Source of the DNA: JADKAV01 sp963769435
GTDB taxonomy: Bacteria; Actinomycetota; Actinomycetes; S36-B12; UBA10799
Assembly (NCBI GenBank): GCA_963769435.1
Contig: CAVYLN010000001.1
Span: 248,001-312,000, forward strand
DNA: 64,000 nucleotides
Direction: 5' to 3'
Of this stretch, positions 55,299 to 63,984 are shown one piece after another. Within the stretch, counting starts at the first letter, position 1. Each line of letters opens with the position of its first letter. The position numbers and the translations under genes were made by a program. Under the pieces are notes generated by a model. That model made no database searches and was not told the origin of the DNA. It saw only the letters and a program-made list of their open reading frames with translations.

Positions 55299-58022
55299 AT
55301 GACCCAGACGGTCTCGGAACGACTCGTGTACACCCAGAGCGCCGAGAGTGTGGTTACTGCTCTGGGGACCAGCGCCACGGACGGCCTCAGCGCCATCGAC
55401 GCGGAGCAGCGACTCGACCGTTACGGCCCCAACGTCCTGCCCCGCTCCCCTGCACCCACCGCTTGGCGGATCGCGGTTCGTCAGTGGAGTGAGCCGATGA
55501 ACGTGATGCTGACGGTCGTAGCTGTCGTGTCCGTGCTCATCGCACAGGAGGAGACCGCGCTGCTGGTGGGCTTCCTGGTGGCGCTCAACGTCGTGCTCGG
55601 CTCGCGCCAGGAGCTCAAGGCCCAGGCCAGTGTCGCCGCCTTGGCCTCGTTGCAGGTCCCCATCGCCCGGGTACTGCGCTCCGGAACGACGGTCGAGGTT
55701 CCCGCCGAACAGCTCGTACCCGGCGACGTGGTCATGGTCGAGGCCGGGGATCTCATCCCGGCCGACGGCCGCATCGTCACCTCAGCATCGCTGGAGGTGG
55801 CCGAGAGTGCGTTGACCGGGGAGAGCGCACCGGTCGGCAAGGACTCGCGGGCCCTGCACGACCCGGGTGCCGCGCTCGGCGATCGCTCCAACATGGTGTT
55901 CCAGAACACGTCGGTAACGCGAGGTACGGCAACCTTCGTCGTGACCGGGACCGGGGCCAGCACCGAGATGGGCAAGATCGCCGACATGCTCAATGCCGTG
56001 GAGCCGGTGGCCTCACCGCTGCAGAAGGAGATGCGCAGCCTGTCCGTGCGCTTGATGTGGGTCGCGTGGGTGGCGGTGGCCATCATCGTGGGCCTCGGCC
56101 TGCTGCGCGGCGCGGATCTCAGCGCCATCGTCCTGCTGGGGATCACCACAGCGATCGCAGCCATCCCCTCGGGCCTGCCGACCTTCCTGACGGCCATGCT
56201 CTCGTACGGCGCTCAACGTCTGGCCAAGGCCAAAGCCGTGGTCAAGAACCTCAATGACGTCGAAACGCTCGGGGCCACCAGCGCCATCAACAGCGACAAG
56301 ACCGGCACGCTGACCATGGACATGATGACCGCGACCCGGATGTTCGCCTTCGATCAGTGGTTCACCATCGAAGGCAGCGGATACGCCAAGTCCGGGGCGA
56401 TCCTGCACGCGGCCGGGCGCCCCCAGCCCGACTTCGACGCGCTGGGCTACGGGTTGGCCCTGTCCGGGGACGCGACGGTGGACGATGCCGGACACGTGGT
56501 CGGCGACCCGACCGAGGCCGCCCTGGTCGTCCTGGCTGCCAAGATGGGCGTTGATGCGCAGACCTCACGGCGTGAATACCCCCGGCAGGCAGAGGTCCCC
56601 TTCGACTCCAGCTACAAGTTCATGGCGACGTTCCACCTGGCCCCGATGGACGACCAGACCGAACTGATCGGCTTGGTGAAAGGCGCACCCGACGTGGTGC
56701 TGGACAAGTGCTCGAGTGCCTATCTGGGTGACGAGGTGGTGCCCGTCGAGCAGGTGCGAGCACACGTCCTGGAAGCGAACGAGGAGCTGGCCGGCGAGGG
56801 TCTGCGAGTCATGTCCTTCGCTATCAGACGCCTGCCGGTGGATGGCCTCGACACCGTGCGTGACGATCCGATGGCGGCGGTGACCGACCTGACGTTCGTG
56901 GCCCTGGTGGGCATCATCGACCCACTGCGGCCCTCGGCCGGACAGGCCGTGGCGACCGCGCTGGGAGCGGGCATCGACGTGCGCATGATCACCGGTGACC
57001 ATGCGGTCACCGCCCGCGCCATCGGCTCCGAACTCGGTCTGGGGCCGGGGGTCATCACGGGCCCGGAGTTCCAGTCGCTCTCAGACGCGCAGATCTACGA
57101 TCGACTCCCGGAACTGCACGTCTTCGGACGCGTGGCCCCGGAGGACAAACTGCGACTGGTGTCTGTCATGCAGGACCGCGGCGAGATCGTGGCGATGACC
57201 GGCGACGCCGTCAACGACGCCGCAGCACTGAAGAAGGCCGACGTCGGGGTGGCCATGGGTAGCGGCAGCGAGGTGTCCAAGGAGTCGGCCAAGATGATCC
57301 TGACCGACAACAACTTCGCGACTCTGGTCCACGCCATCGAACTCGGCCGTGACATCTACGGCAAGATCACCGCGCAGATCAGATACGTCCTGATCGGCCT
57401 GTTCGGGTTCGTGGGCGTCATGCTGCTCGGCAGCATCCTCAACCTCAATTCCGGCTCGGTCCTGACCCCGCTGCAGTTGCTGTTCGTCTCCTTCCTGATC
57501 GGCCTTTTCCCCGCGCTGGGCATCTCCACCGACAGCACCGAGCCGGGCATCATGGCCGCGCCCCCGCGCGACCCCGGCGTCACCATCCTGAACTCGACCA
57601 CCGCGCCGCGGTGGCTGGCCTTCGGACTCGTGCAGTCGGCGGTGTGTCTGCTCCCGTTCGTGTGGCAGCAGGACCTGGGAGCCCAGCGCACACAGACGAT
57701 GACCTTCGCGATCCTCGCGATCAGCACCGTCTTCCTCGCGATCTCGGCCCGCCGTGACCTGCTGCCGGCCACGGCCGGGCCCTACTACCCGTACTTCGTG
57801 TGGATGGCGGTCCCGGCGGCGTTGACGCTGATGGCCGTGGAAATGCCGTTCTTCCAGAGAATGCTCGACACGGCCTCACTCACCGGCTCCAACTGGCTGG
57901 CCGTCCTCGGCCTCGCGCTGGTCGTTCCGGCGGTGATGGAGGCGTCGAAGGCCTTCCGCCGCTGGCGGCGGACAGTCAGGACCGGGGAGCCTGCTGTTCC
58001 TGCAGACGAAGTCGCAGATTGA
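55299..58022 (+). CDS. P-type cation-transporting ATPase (P2-like)
   Basis: 907 residues, intact. N-terminal cation-ATPase domain, actuator TGES (ALTGESAPVGKD), phosphorylation site SDKTGTLT, nucleotide-binding KGAPDVVLDK, hinge TGDAVNDAAAL, and C-terminal spans. The membrane-4 motif reads AIPSGLPTFLTAML where Ca2+ pumps have PEGLP, so the transported ion is uncertain. GAGGTGA precedes ATG 55299; the frame upstream overlaps panB without support. The 3' end overlaps the convergent small membrane gene by 47 bp. Confidence 0.85.
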   Translation: MTQTVSERLVYTQSAESVVTALGTSATDGLSAIDAEQRLDRYGPNVLPRSPAPTAWRIAVRQWSEPMNVMLTVVAVVSVLIAQEETALLVGFLVALNVVLGSRQELKAQASVAALASLQVPIARVLRSGTTVEVPAEQLVPGDVVMVEAGDLIPADGRIVTSASLEVAESALTGESAPVGKDSRALHDPGAALGDRSNMVFQNTSVTRGTATFVVTGTGASTEMGKIADMLNAVEPVASPLQKEMRSLSVRLMWVAWVAVAIIVGLGLLRGADLSAIVLLGITTAIAAIPSGLPTFLTAMLSYGAQRLAKAKAVVKNLNDVETLGATSAINSDKTGTLTMDMMTATRMFAFDQWFTIEGSGYAKSGAILHAAGRPQPDFDALGYGLALSGDATVDDAGHVVGDPTEAALVVLAAKMGVDAQTSRREYPRQAEVPFDSSYKFMATFHLAPMDDQTELIGLVKGAPDVVLDKCSSAYLGDEVVPVEQVRAHVLEANEELAGEGLRVMSFAIRRLPVDGLDTVRDDPMAAVTDLTFVALVGIIDPLRPSAGQAVATALGAGIDVRMITGDHAVTARAIGSELGLGPGVITGPEFQSLSDAQIYDRLPELHVFGRVAPEDKLRLVSVMQDRGEIVAMTGDAVNDAAALKKADVGVAMGSGSEVSKESAKMILTDNNFATLVHAIELGRDIYGKITAQIRYVLIGLFGFVGVMLLGSILNLNSGSVLTPLQLLFVSFLIGLFPALGISTDSTEPGIMAAPPRDPGVTILNSTTAPRWLAFGLVQSAVCLLPFVWQQDLGAQRTQTMTFAILAISTVFLAISARRDLLPATAGPYYPYFVWMAVPAALTLMAVEMPFFQRMLDTASLTGSNWLAVLGLALVVPAVMEASKAFRRWRRTVRTGEPAVPADEVAD

Positions 58023-58278
58023 CCGCGGCGAGCCCCACGTTGGTGCCCGCCCCGTACGCGGTCGCACCGGAGAGCACCGTCGCGGCAAGGATGCCGAGCA
58101 CTCCCGCCGCAGCGCGCTGCCAGGATGTTCCACCGGCCACGAATTGCACCGCAACCACGACTATGCCGATCAGGCCCAGCGCCAGCATCAGCCAGCCCAG
58201 CCTGGTCAGAAGACGCTCCGCGGCGAACGCTCGCTCCATGCGACCGTACAAGTCGTCTTCGGGCAACGGCCGGAACAT
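57976..58278 (-). CDS. Small two-span membrane protein
   Basis: 100 residues starting MFRPLPEDDLYGRMERAFAAE, then two hydrophobic spans (about 26-48 and 58-80) and an Arg/Gln tail. No family assigned with confidence. ATG 58278 is chosen over GTG 58284 because TAGGGT ends 6 nt before it; that TAG is the npdG stop. Overlaps the 3' end of the convergent ATPase gene by 47 bp. Confidence 0.6.
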   Translation of the reverse strand: MFRPLPEDDLYGRMERAFAAERLLTRLGWLMLALGLIGIVVVAVQFVAGGTSWQRAAAGVLGILAATVLSGATAYGAGTNVGLAAVNLRLRLQEQQAPRS

Positions 58279-58284
58279 GGCCAC

Positions 58285-58290
58285 ACCCTA
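58285..58290 (-). promoter_or_regulatory. -10 overlapping the npdG stop codon
   Basis: TAGGGT, where TAG is the npdG stop; ends 6 nt before ATG 58278. Confidence 0.45.
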
Positions 58291-58926
58291 GGGCAGATCG
58301 GTCACCCTTATCCCGGCGTGGATCTTGTAGCGGCGGTTGACCGAGATCAGGTTCGCGGTCAGCGCCTCGACCTGACCTGCGTTGCGCAACCTGCCCGCGA
58401 ACACTCCACGCATCCCGGGGACACGGTCGGCCAGGGCGATCACCTCTTCGGCGGCCTCGCGGTCGTCGCCGAGCACGAGGATGTCGATATCCAGTTCGTG
58501 CTCGGGGTCCAGCAGGAGCACCGAACTGACGTGGTGGAAGGCCGCCACCACTCTCGCCCCAGGCGCCAGCGCGGCGGCCTGCTGCGCTGCGGAGCCCTCC
58601 GGCACCTCGAGTGAGTATGCGCCCTGCTTGTCGAAGCCGAGCGGATTCACACAGTCGATCAGGATCTTGCCGTGGACCGCCTGCTCGACCTCGGCGATCG
58701 TGTCCGCGTGGCCCGCATAGGGCACGGCCACCAGGACTATGTCCGCCTCACCAGCGGCGTCCGCATTGCCCGCACCACGCACCCCGTTCCCGATCTCCGC
58801 GGCAGCGTCACGTGCCCGCTGCGGATCCCGCGATCCCAGCACCACGTCGATTCCAACACCCGCCCAACGGACCGCGAGTCCTCGGCCCTGCGGACCCGTA
58901 CCGCCCAGAACAGCCACTGTGGTCAT
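58288..58926 (-). CDS. npdG: NADPH-dependent F420 reductase
   Basis: 212 residues. Rossmann motif VAVLGGTGPQGRGLAVRWA, GSRDPQRARDAA for NADPH phosphate binding, VLVAVPYAGHADTI, and NPLGFDKQGAY, with late AFHHVSSVLL. It exchanges hydride between NADPH and cofactor F420, implying the host makes F420. ATG 58926 follows CAGACT by 7 nt. Confidence 0.85.
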   Translation of the reverse strand: MTTVAVLGGTGPQGRGLAVRWAGVGIDVVLGSRDPQRARDAAAEIGNGVRGAGNADAAGEADIVLVAVPYAGHADTIAEVEQAVHGKILIDCVNPLGFDKQGAYSLEVPEGSAAQQAAALAPGARVVAAFHHVSSVLLLDPEHELDIDILVLGDDREAAEEVIALADRVPGMRGVFAGRLRNAGQVEALTANLISVNRRYKIHAGIRVTDLP

Positions 58927-58933
58927 GCCAGCC

Positions 58934-58939
58934 AGTCTG
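58934..58939 (-). promoter_or_regulatory. -10 of leaderless npdG
   Basis: CAGACT on the minus strand ends 7 nt before ATG 58926. Confidence 0.4.
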
Positions 58940-59038
58940 CCAGGGTGCTCCGGGAGTCCTGATGGGCCTAGCCGGTCCGGAGCCGGGAAGGCCCCAAACC
59001 CAGAGCTCGGGACCCGCGGATGGGGACCCCGAGGAACG

Positions 59039-59239
59039 CTAGTCCAGGTCCTCGCCGACTCCCGGCTTACCTTTGCCCCACTCGTCGTCGCCGGCGTCCC
59101 ACTCCTCGTTGCGCTTGCGAGCGATCTCGAAAGCGTGAGAAGCCTGCTCCTCGGAGTCGTAGGGCCCCAGTCGTTCCGAGTTCGCGCAGCCCTTCTCACC
59201 CTCGACGCGGTTGTGAACCAAGCAGTAGTACCACTTCAT
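59039..59239 (-). CDS. Conserved small acidic protein
   Basis: 66 residues: WYYCLVHNRVEGEKGCANSERLGPYDSEEQASHAFEIARKRNEEWD and an Asp/Gly tail. The pattern (aromatic start, C-x-H near residues 6-9, a second Cys, LGPYxxxEEA-x-A) matches a short actinobacterial family with a SPOR-like fold. Function unknown. GGAGGA precedes ATG 59239. Divergent from map with 51 bp between starts. Confidence 0.65.
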   Translation of the reverse strand: MKWYYCLVHNRVEGEKGCANSERLGPYDSEEQASHAFEIARKRNEEWDAGDDEWGKGKPGVGEDLD

Positions 59240-59278
59240 GTCATCCTCCGAAACTGGGTCTGCTCCGATCTTGGCACC

Positions 59279-59284
59279 TAGACT
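59279..59284 (+). promoter_or_regulatory. -10 of leaderless map
   Basis: TAGACT ends 6 nt before ATG 59291. Confidence 0.5.
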
Positions 59285-59290
59285 GCTGCC

Positions 59291-60142
59291 ATGTCTCTTG
59301 CCCCTGGCCGCCTGTCGCCCCTACGCACGGTGCCGGTCGACATCGAGCGCCCCGAATATGTCGGACGCCCCATGCCCACGCCCTACCTGGGACCCGAGGT
59401 CAAGGATGCGGAGACGATCGCCGCGATGCGGATCGCAGGACGGATCGCCGCACAGGCGCTGCAGGAGGTCGGTAGGCACGTCGAACCCGGCGTGACAACC
59501 GACCGGCTCGACCAGATCGGCCACGAGTTCATGTGCGACCACGGGGCGTATCCGTCGACCCTGGGGTACCGCGGGTTCCCGAAATCGCTGTGCACGTCGC
59601 TCAACGAGGTGATCTGCCACGGCATCCCCGACTCGACGGTGGTATCCGACGGCGACATCGTGAACATCGACATCACCGCGTACATCGGGGGCGTCCACGG
59701 TGACACCAATGCCACGTTCCTGGCCGGCGAAGTGGACTCGGAATCGCGTCTGCTGGTCGAGCGGACCCGTGAGGCCACGCTGCGGTCGATCAGGGCGGTG
59801 GCGCCGGGGCGCACGCTCAATGTCGTCGGGCGGGTGATCGAGTCCTACGCCAAGCGCTTCGGCTACGGGGTTGTCCGTGACTTCACCGGTCACGGCATCG
59901 GAACCGCTTTCCACTCCGGGCTGATCGTGCCGCATTACGACGACCCTTCGGCGGACATGATCCTGGAAACAGGCATGACCTTCACGATTGAGCCTATGCT
60001 CACGCTCGGAACCATCGACTACGAGATCTGGGACGACGGCTGGACGGTTGTCACCCGGGATCGCAAGCGGACCGCGCAGTTCGAGCACACGATCCTGGTC
60101 ACCGACACCGGCTCCGAGATTCTCACGACACCGGAGGGTTGA
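59291..60142 (+). CDS. map: Methionine aminopeptidase, type I
   Basis: 283 residues. Removes initiator methionine from nascent proteins. Metal-ligand residues in NIDITAYIGGVHGDTN (two Asp), FTGHGIGTAFHSG (His), TFTIEPM (Glu) and QFEHTILV (Glu). The actinobacterial N-terminal extension (about 40 residues, RPMPTPYLGPEVKD) is present. ppgK starts 2 nt beyond the stop. Confidence 0.95.
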   Translation: MSLAPGRLSPLRTVPVDIERPEYVGRPMPTPYLGPEVKDAETIAAMRIAGRIAAQALQEVGRHVEPGVTTDRLDQIGHEFMCDHGAYPSTLGYRGFPKSLCTSLNEVICHGIPDSTVVSDGDIVNIDITAYIGGVHGDTNATFLAGEVDSESRLLVERTREATLRSIRAVAPGRTLNVVGRVIESYAKRFGYGVVRDFTGHGIGTAFHSGLIVPHYDDPSADMILETGMTFTIEPMLTLGTIDYEIWDDGWTVVTRDRKRTAQFEHTILVTDTGSEILTTPEG

Positions 60143-60143
60143 C

Positions 60144-60920
60144 ATGACCGACAGTCCGCACGCCACGACGATCTGGCCACCCGATGTCCTCACACTCGCG
60201 ATCGATGTCGGAGGCTCAGGGCTCAAGGCATCCGTTCTGGACGTCAACGGTCAGATGATCGCTGAGCGTGTGCGGATCGAGACCCCCTACCCGTGTCCAC
60301 CCACTCTTCTGGTGAAGAAGCTCACCGAGTTGAAGAACCAGTTGCCCGCGGCCAGTCGCGCGTCCGTGGGATTCCCGGGCCTGGTCCGTTCGGGAAGGGT
60401 GCTGAACATCCCCTCGCTGTCCCGGCTGGAATACGGCGGGCCGCGCGATGAGGCGATGGCGACCGCGTGGCACAACTACGACCTCGCCAGTGCGCTGGCC
60501 GACGAGTTCGACATCCCGGTCAAGGTCGCCAACGACGCCGACGTCCAGGGTTGCGCCGTCGTCGAGGGCTCGGGGTTCGAGTTCGTGATGACCCTCGGCA
60601 CCGGGTGCGGGACAGCAGTGTTCCACGAGGGCCGACTGCTGCCCCACATGGAGCTGTCGCACGCACCCACGGGCTTCGACGGCGACTTCGACGACTATGT
60701 CGGGAACGCCGCCCGCAAACAGATCGGCAAGAAGGAGTGGCGCAAGCGCGTGATCAAAGCCATGCAGATCTTCGACGAGTTCCTCTTCTACGACAAGATC
60801 TACGTCGGCGGGGGCAACGCGAAGCACCTGTCCACGGTGGATCTGGGCCCGAAGGCCAAGATCGTGGCGAACACCGCCGGGATTCTGGGCGGGATCCGTA
60901 TCTGGGAACTCGAGAAGTAG
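60144..60920 (+). CDS. ppgK: Polyphosphate glucokinase
   Basis: 258-residue ROK-family kinase that phosphorylates glucose using polyphosphate or ATP. LAIDVGGSGLKASVLD (phosphate 1), the sugar-binding NDADVQG, TLGTGCGTAVF (phosphate 2), ELSHAP, and KIYVGGGNAKHL. Actinobacterial hallmark. Follows map by 1 bp. Converges with the MarR gene, 4 bp apart. Confidence 0.93.
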   Translation: MTDSPHATTIWPPDVLTLAIDVGGSGLKASVLDVNGQMIAERVRIETPYPCPPTLLVKKLTELKNQLPAASRASVGFPGLVRSGRVLNIPSLSRLEYGGPRDEAMATAWHNYDLASALADEFDIPVKVANDADVQGCAVVEGSGFEFVMTLGTGCGTAVFHEGRLLPHMELSHAPTGFDGDFDDYVGNAARKQIGKKEWRKRVIKAMQIFDEFLFYDKIYVGGGNAKHLSTVDLGPKAKIVANTAGILGGIRIWELEK

Positions 60921-60924
60921 CCGC

Positions 60925-61374
60925 CTACTGCCCGAGCGCGTCGATGAGTTTCTGGTTGATCCGACCGAACTCGGCGAACTCCTCCGGGGTGAGCACGTCG
61001 ACCATGCGGCGGCGCACACTCTCCACATGCACCGGCGCGGCCGCGACCAGCACGTCGTAGCCGGCGTCGGTCAGCACGGCGAAGTAGCCGCGACGGTCAT
61101 CCGTGCACTCCTGCCGGTCCACCTGACCGGCCCGCTGCATGCGATCGATCTGGTGAGACAGGCGACTGCGACTCGACAGTGTCACGTCGGCCAGTTCACT
61201 CATCCGCAGCCGGCGATCGGGCGCCTCCGACAGACGCACCAGGATCTCGTAGTCGGCCAGCGTGAGTCCGGTCTCTTCCTGCAGGTCACGGCCGAGTCGA
61301 TCCGGCAGCAGGAGATTGGCCGAGATCCAGGAACGCCAATACACCTGTTCGTCCTGGGACAGCCAGCGTGTCAT
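60925..61374 (-). CDS. MarR-family regulator
   Basis: 149 residues with a winged helix: LTLADYEILVRLSEAPDRRLRMSELADVTLSSRSRLSHQIDRMQRAGQVDRQECTDDRRGYFAVLTDAG. Usually represses efflux or aromatic-compound genes. TAGGCT (61383-61388) ends 8 nt before ATG 61374. The divergent methyltransferase gene is a possible target. Confidence 0.88.
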   Translation of the reverse strand: MTRWLSQDEQVYWRSWISANLLLPDRLGRDLQEETGLTLADYEILVRLSEAPDRRLRMSELADVTLSSRSRLSHQIDRMQRAGQVDRQECTDDRRGYFAVLTDAGYDVLVAAAPVHVESVRRRMVDVLTPEEFAEFGRINQKLIDALGQ

Positions 61375-61382
61375 GCACGCGA

Positions 61383-61388
61383 AGCCTA
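61383..61388 (-). promoter_or_regulatory. -10 of the marR gene
   Basis: TAGGCT on the minus strand ends 8 nt before ATG 61374. Confidence 0.35.
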
Positions 61389-61441
61389 GCGAAAGCCGAC
61401 CTGGGTCATGGCGAGGATACGAACGGCACAAGGAGGTTCGC

Positions 61442-61909
61442 TTGGCGGCACTGCCACGGCTCGGCTCCCGCGGCCAGGGCTGGGTGTGGGGCCAGTTCCT
61501 GCTCGCCGCGGTCGTTGTGATCACCGCCGCGATCGGCCCCCGCTGGTCTTGGCCCGGTATGGCGCTGCTCGGTGTCGGACTCATCGTGCTGGGTGGCGGT
61601 CTCGGGCTCTGGTCGTTGGCGACGCTGGGCGGCTCGCTGAGCCCATACCCGAAGCCGAGGCGATCGGGCGAACTCGTGGAGCACGGGCCCTACCGCATCG
61701 TCAGGCATCCGATCTACTCGTCGCTGCTGGTGGCACTGCTCGGTGTATGCCTCGTGGGATCCGGATGGGCGCTGGCGCCGCTGGCGGTACTGCTGGCCTG
61801 GTGGCTGGGAAAGGCCCGCGTCGAAGAGGCGTGGCTGTGCGACCACTACCCCGGGTACCCCGCCTACTGCAAACGTGTGCGTGCCCGCATCATCCCCGAG
61901 ATCCTGTGA
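61442..61909 (+). CDS. Isoprenylcysteine carboxyl methyltransferase-like membrane protein
   Basis: 155 residues with four membrane spans (QFLLAAVVVITAAIG, MALLGVGLIVLGGGLGLW, YSSLLVALLGVCLVG, LAPLAVLLAWWLG). The SAM-binding signature GPYRIVRHPIYSSLL is followed by EEAWLCDHYPGYPAYCKRV. Bacterial members methylate small or lipid-like substrates; target unknown. A TTG start at 61442 is chosen because AGGAGG lies 5 nt upstream and no ATG fits. Overlaps convergent galA by 20 bp. Confidence 0.78.
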   Translation: MAALPRLGSRGQGWVWGQFLLAAVVVITAAIGPRWSWPGMALLGVGLIVLGGGLGLWSLATLGGSLSPYPKPRRSGELVEHGPYRIVRHPIYSSLLVALLGVCLVGSGWALAPLAVLLAWWLGKARVEEAWLCDHYPGYPAYCKRVRARIIPEIL

Positions 61910-63971
61910 CCAGATCGAACCTGATCACCTCGCTGGCGTAGTCGCCCTGCAGCCACAACCGGATACCCCGATGCATGAGGTACTCCCCGGATGCCTCACG
62001 TTCCTGCCAGTCGTGCCTGAAGCGATAGCGGGCGTGCGGGTCCAGTCCCCGCAGCCTCACCGTCGTGGGCTTGTGGCCCAGCCGGCTCTGCGGGAGGAAC
62101 GCGAACAGCACGGCTCCCTGCGGCGACGAGTACTGGAACAGGCGATAGTCGTTCGGGGACGGGTTCTCCAGACGATGGAAGCGATCCATCAGGGGCCGGA
62201 GTTGCTTGTACTGCTCGACGTACCCGGCCGACTCCGTCAGCTGCTCATCGGTCATCTTCGTGAGGTCGCAGCCGATACCCAGACTGCCGAACATGGCGGC
62301 GTGGAAACGGAAACGCAGAGGGATGGTGCGTTGCGACAAGAAGTTGGGAACGTCGGTGACCCAGGCCCGCATGGCCTGCGGCGGATAGACCAACGAGTAG
62401 GCACGCTGAATCTCGAGGCGGTCGAGCGCATCCGTGTTGTCACTGGTCCAGAAGTCGTCGAAGACACTCAGCGCGCCGAAGTCGATCCTGCCGCCGCCGG
62501 ATGCGCACGCCTCGATCAGCACCCCCGGGTGCCTGCGTTTGACCTCGGCCACGATCTCGTAGAGGGCCTCGATGTGTCGCACCCACACGTCGCGATCGGC
62601 GCCGACCTGCGACATGGGTCGATTCGCATCCCATTTGACGTAGACGACATCGTTGTCAGCGAGCAGTCCGTCCAGCATCGTCGTGATGAACTCCCGGACC
62701 GGCTCCAGCGTGAGGTTCAGGACGTACTGCCCTCGGGCGGCGTCGACCGCTCGACCCGGTTCGGAGTAGATCCACTCGGGGTGCGCTGCATAGAGATCCG
62801 AGTCGGGGTTGACCATCTCCGGCTCCACCCAGATCCCGAAACCCATGCCCAGCGCACGGACCTCGTCGATCAGTGGGGTCAGCCCGTCGGGGAACTTCTC
62901 CGGGTCCACCCACCAGTCCCCCAGCCCGTCGTGGATCCCACCGGTGGCGTCGGGGTTGCGCCGGCCGAACCATCCGTCGTCGACGACGAACAGTTCCGCT
63001 CCCACCTTCGCTGCGCGCCGCGCCAGCGCGATCTGGCCGTCGCAGGTGACCGCGAAGTTGGTCGCCTCCCAGGAGTTGTACAGCACGGGCCGGGGGCCCG
63101 GGCGCATGAGGCTCCGGCCGTACTCGTGGAACCGGTGACTGACCCCCTCCAGACCCTGGTCGGTGTGGATCGCGATGACCGGGGGCGTCTGGAACGACTG
63201 CCCCGCGTCGAGCGCGATCTCGAGGTCGAAGTCGTTGACCCCGAGCTGCAACAGTGTTTCGCCGTACTGTGTCTGCTCCACGACGGTCTTCGTGTTGCCG
63301 CTGAAGGCCAAGGCGGCGCCCCAGACCCGACCCTGTGTCTGCGTCGCATCCCGGCTCAGCACCGCATAGGGGCTGTGGTGGTGGTTGGAGATCCCCCGCC
63401 GGGATTCCAGGACGACCTTGCCGGATACCGTCTGCACCATCTCCTGCTGCTCGGCCCCCCAATGCCCCTGCACGTTGTGCAGGGTGAGATCGCGGAAGGG
63501 CACGTGGAACTGCGCGGAGGCCACCGATTCCACCATCAGCCCGTCCACTTGACTGGTCACCGTCGCCCATCGCACGATCGCGTCGATGCCCGGCAGTACC
63601 CGGTAGTGCAGCCGCACAATCAAGCCCTTGGGATCACGCAGCGAGACGGACAGTTCGTCCACTGCGGCCACATGACTTTCGTAGGCGAGATCGACTTCGC
63701 GACCCCCGTCGGGGAAACGCACGACCAGGCATTGTTCGTTGTATCGGAACCTGCCGTGGGGTGGGTACTCCTGAGGCGTGATGTCCTGGATCAAGTCGTT
63801 GGTCGACAGCTCCCAGAGCGGCTCGACGATGACGTCGGTCACGGGGATGGATGCGCCCCAGTGCAGGTGACGCAACAGCCCACTCTCGGTGACCGCGAAC
63901 ACGTACGACGTCGAGTCCGTATTCAGCGAAAAGACGGGGTGCTCACCGGCGATGACCTCGACTGCTGCCAT
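61890..63971 (-). CDS. galA: Alpha-galactosidase (GH36)
   Basis: 693 residues, intact. N-terminal beta-sandwich (about 1-290), then a TIM barrel with ELFVVDDGWFGRRN, the nucleophile aspartate in YVKWDANRPMSQ, and the acid/base in EACASGGGRIDFG. No signal peptide, so cytosolic: it would act on imported alpha-galactosides such as melibiose or raffinose. No transporter gene is within the window. ATG 63971 follows TAGTCT by 7 nt. Confidence 0.92.
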   Translation of the reverse strand: MAAVEVIAGEHPVFSLNTDSTSYVFAVTESGLLRHLHWGASIPVTDVIVEPLWELSTNDLIQDITPQEYPPHGRFRYNEQCLVVRFPDGGREVDLAYESHVAAVDELSVSLRDPKGLIVRLHYRVLPGIDAIVRWATVTSQVDGLMVESVASAQFHVPFRDLTLHNVQGHWGAEQQEMVQTVSGKVVLESRRGISNHHHSPYAVLSRDATQTQGRVWGAALAFSGNTKTVVEQTQYGETLLQLGVNDFDLEIALDAGQSFQTPPVIAIHTDQGLEGVSHRFHEYGRSLMRPGPRPVLYNSWEATNFAVTCDGQIALARRAAKVGAELFVVDDGWFGRRNPDATGGIHDGLGDWWVDPEKFPDGLTPLIDEVRALGMGFGIWVEPEMVNPDSDLYAAHPEWIYSEPGRAVDAARGQYVLNLTLEPVREFITTMLDGLLADNDVVYVKWDANRPMSQVGADRDVWVRHIEALYEIVAEVKRRHPGVLIEACASGGGRIDFGALSVFDDFWTSDNTDALDRLEIQRAYSLVYPPQAMRAWVTDVPNFLSQRTIPLRFRFHAAMFGSLGIGCDLTKMTDEQLTESAGYVEQYKQLRPLMDRFHRLENPSPNDYRLFQYSSPQGAVLFAFLPQSRLGHKPTTVRLRGLDPHARYRFRHDWQEREASGEYLMHRGIRLWLQGDYASEVIRFDLVTGSRG

Positions 63972-63978
63972 GCCGCAG

Positions 63979-63984
63979 AGACTA
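63979..63984 (-). promoter_or_regulatory. -10 of leaderless galA
   Basis: TAGTCT on the minus strand ends 7 nt before ATG 63971. Confidence 0.45.
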
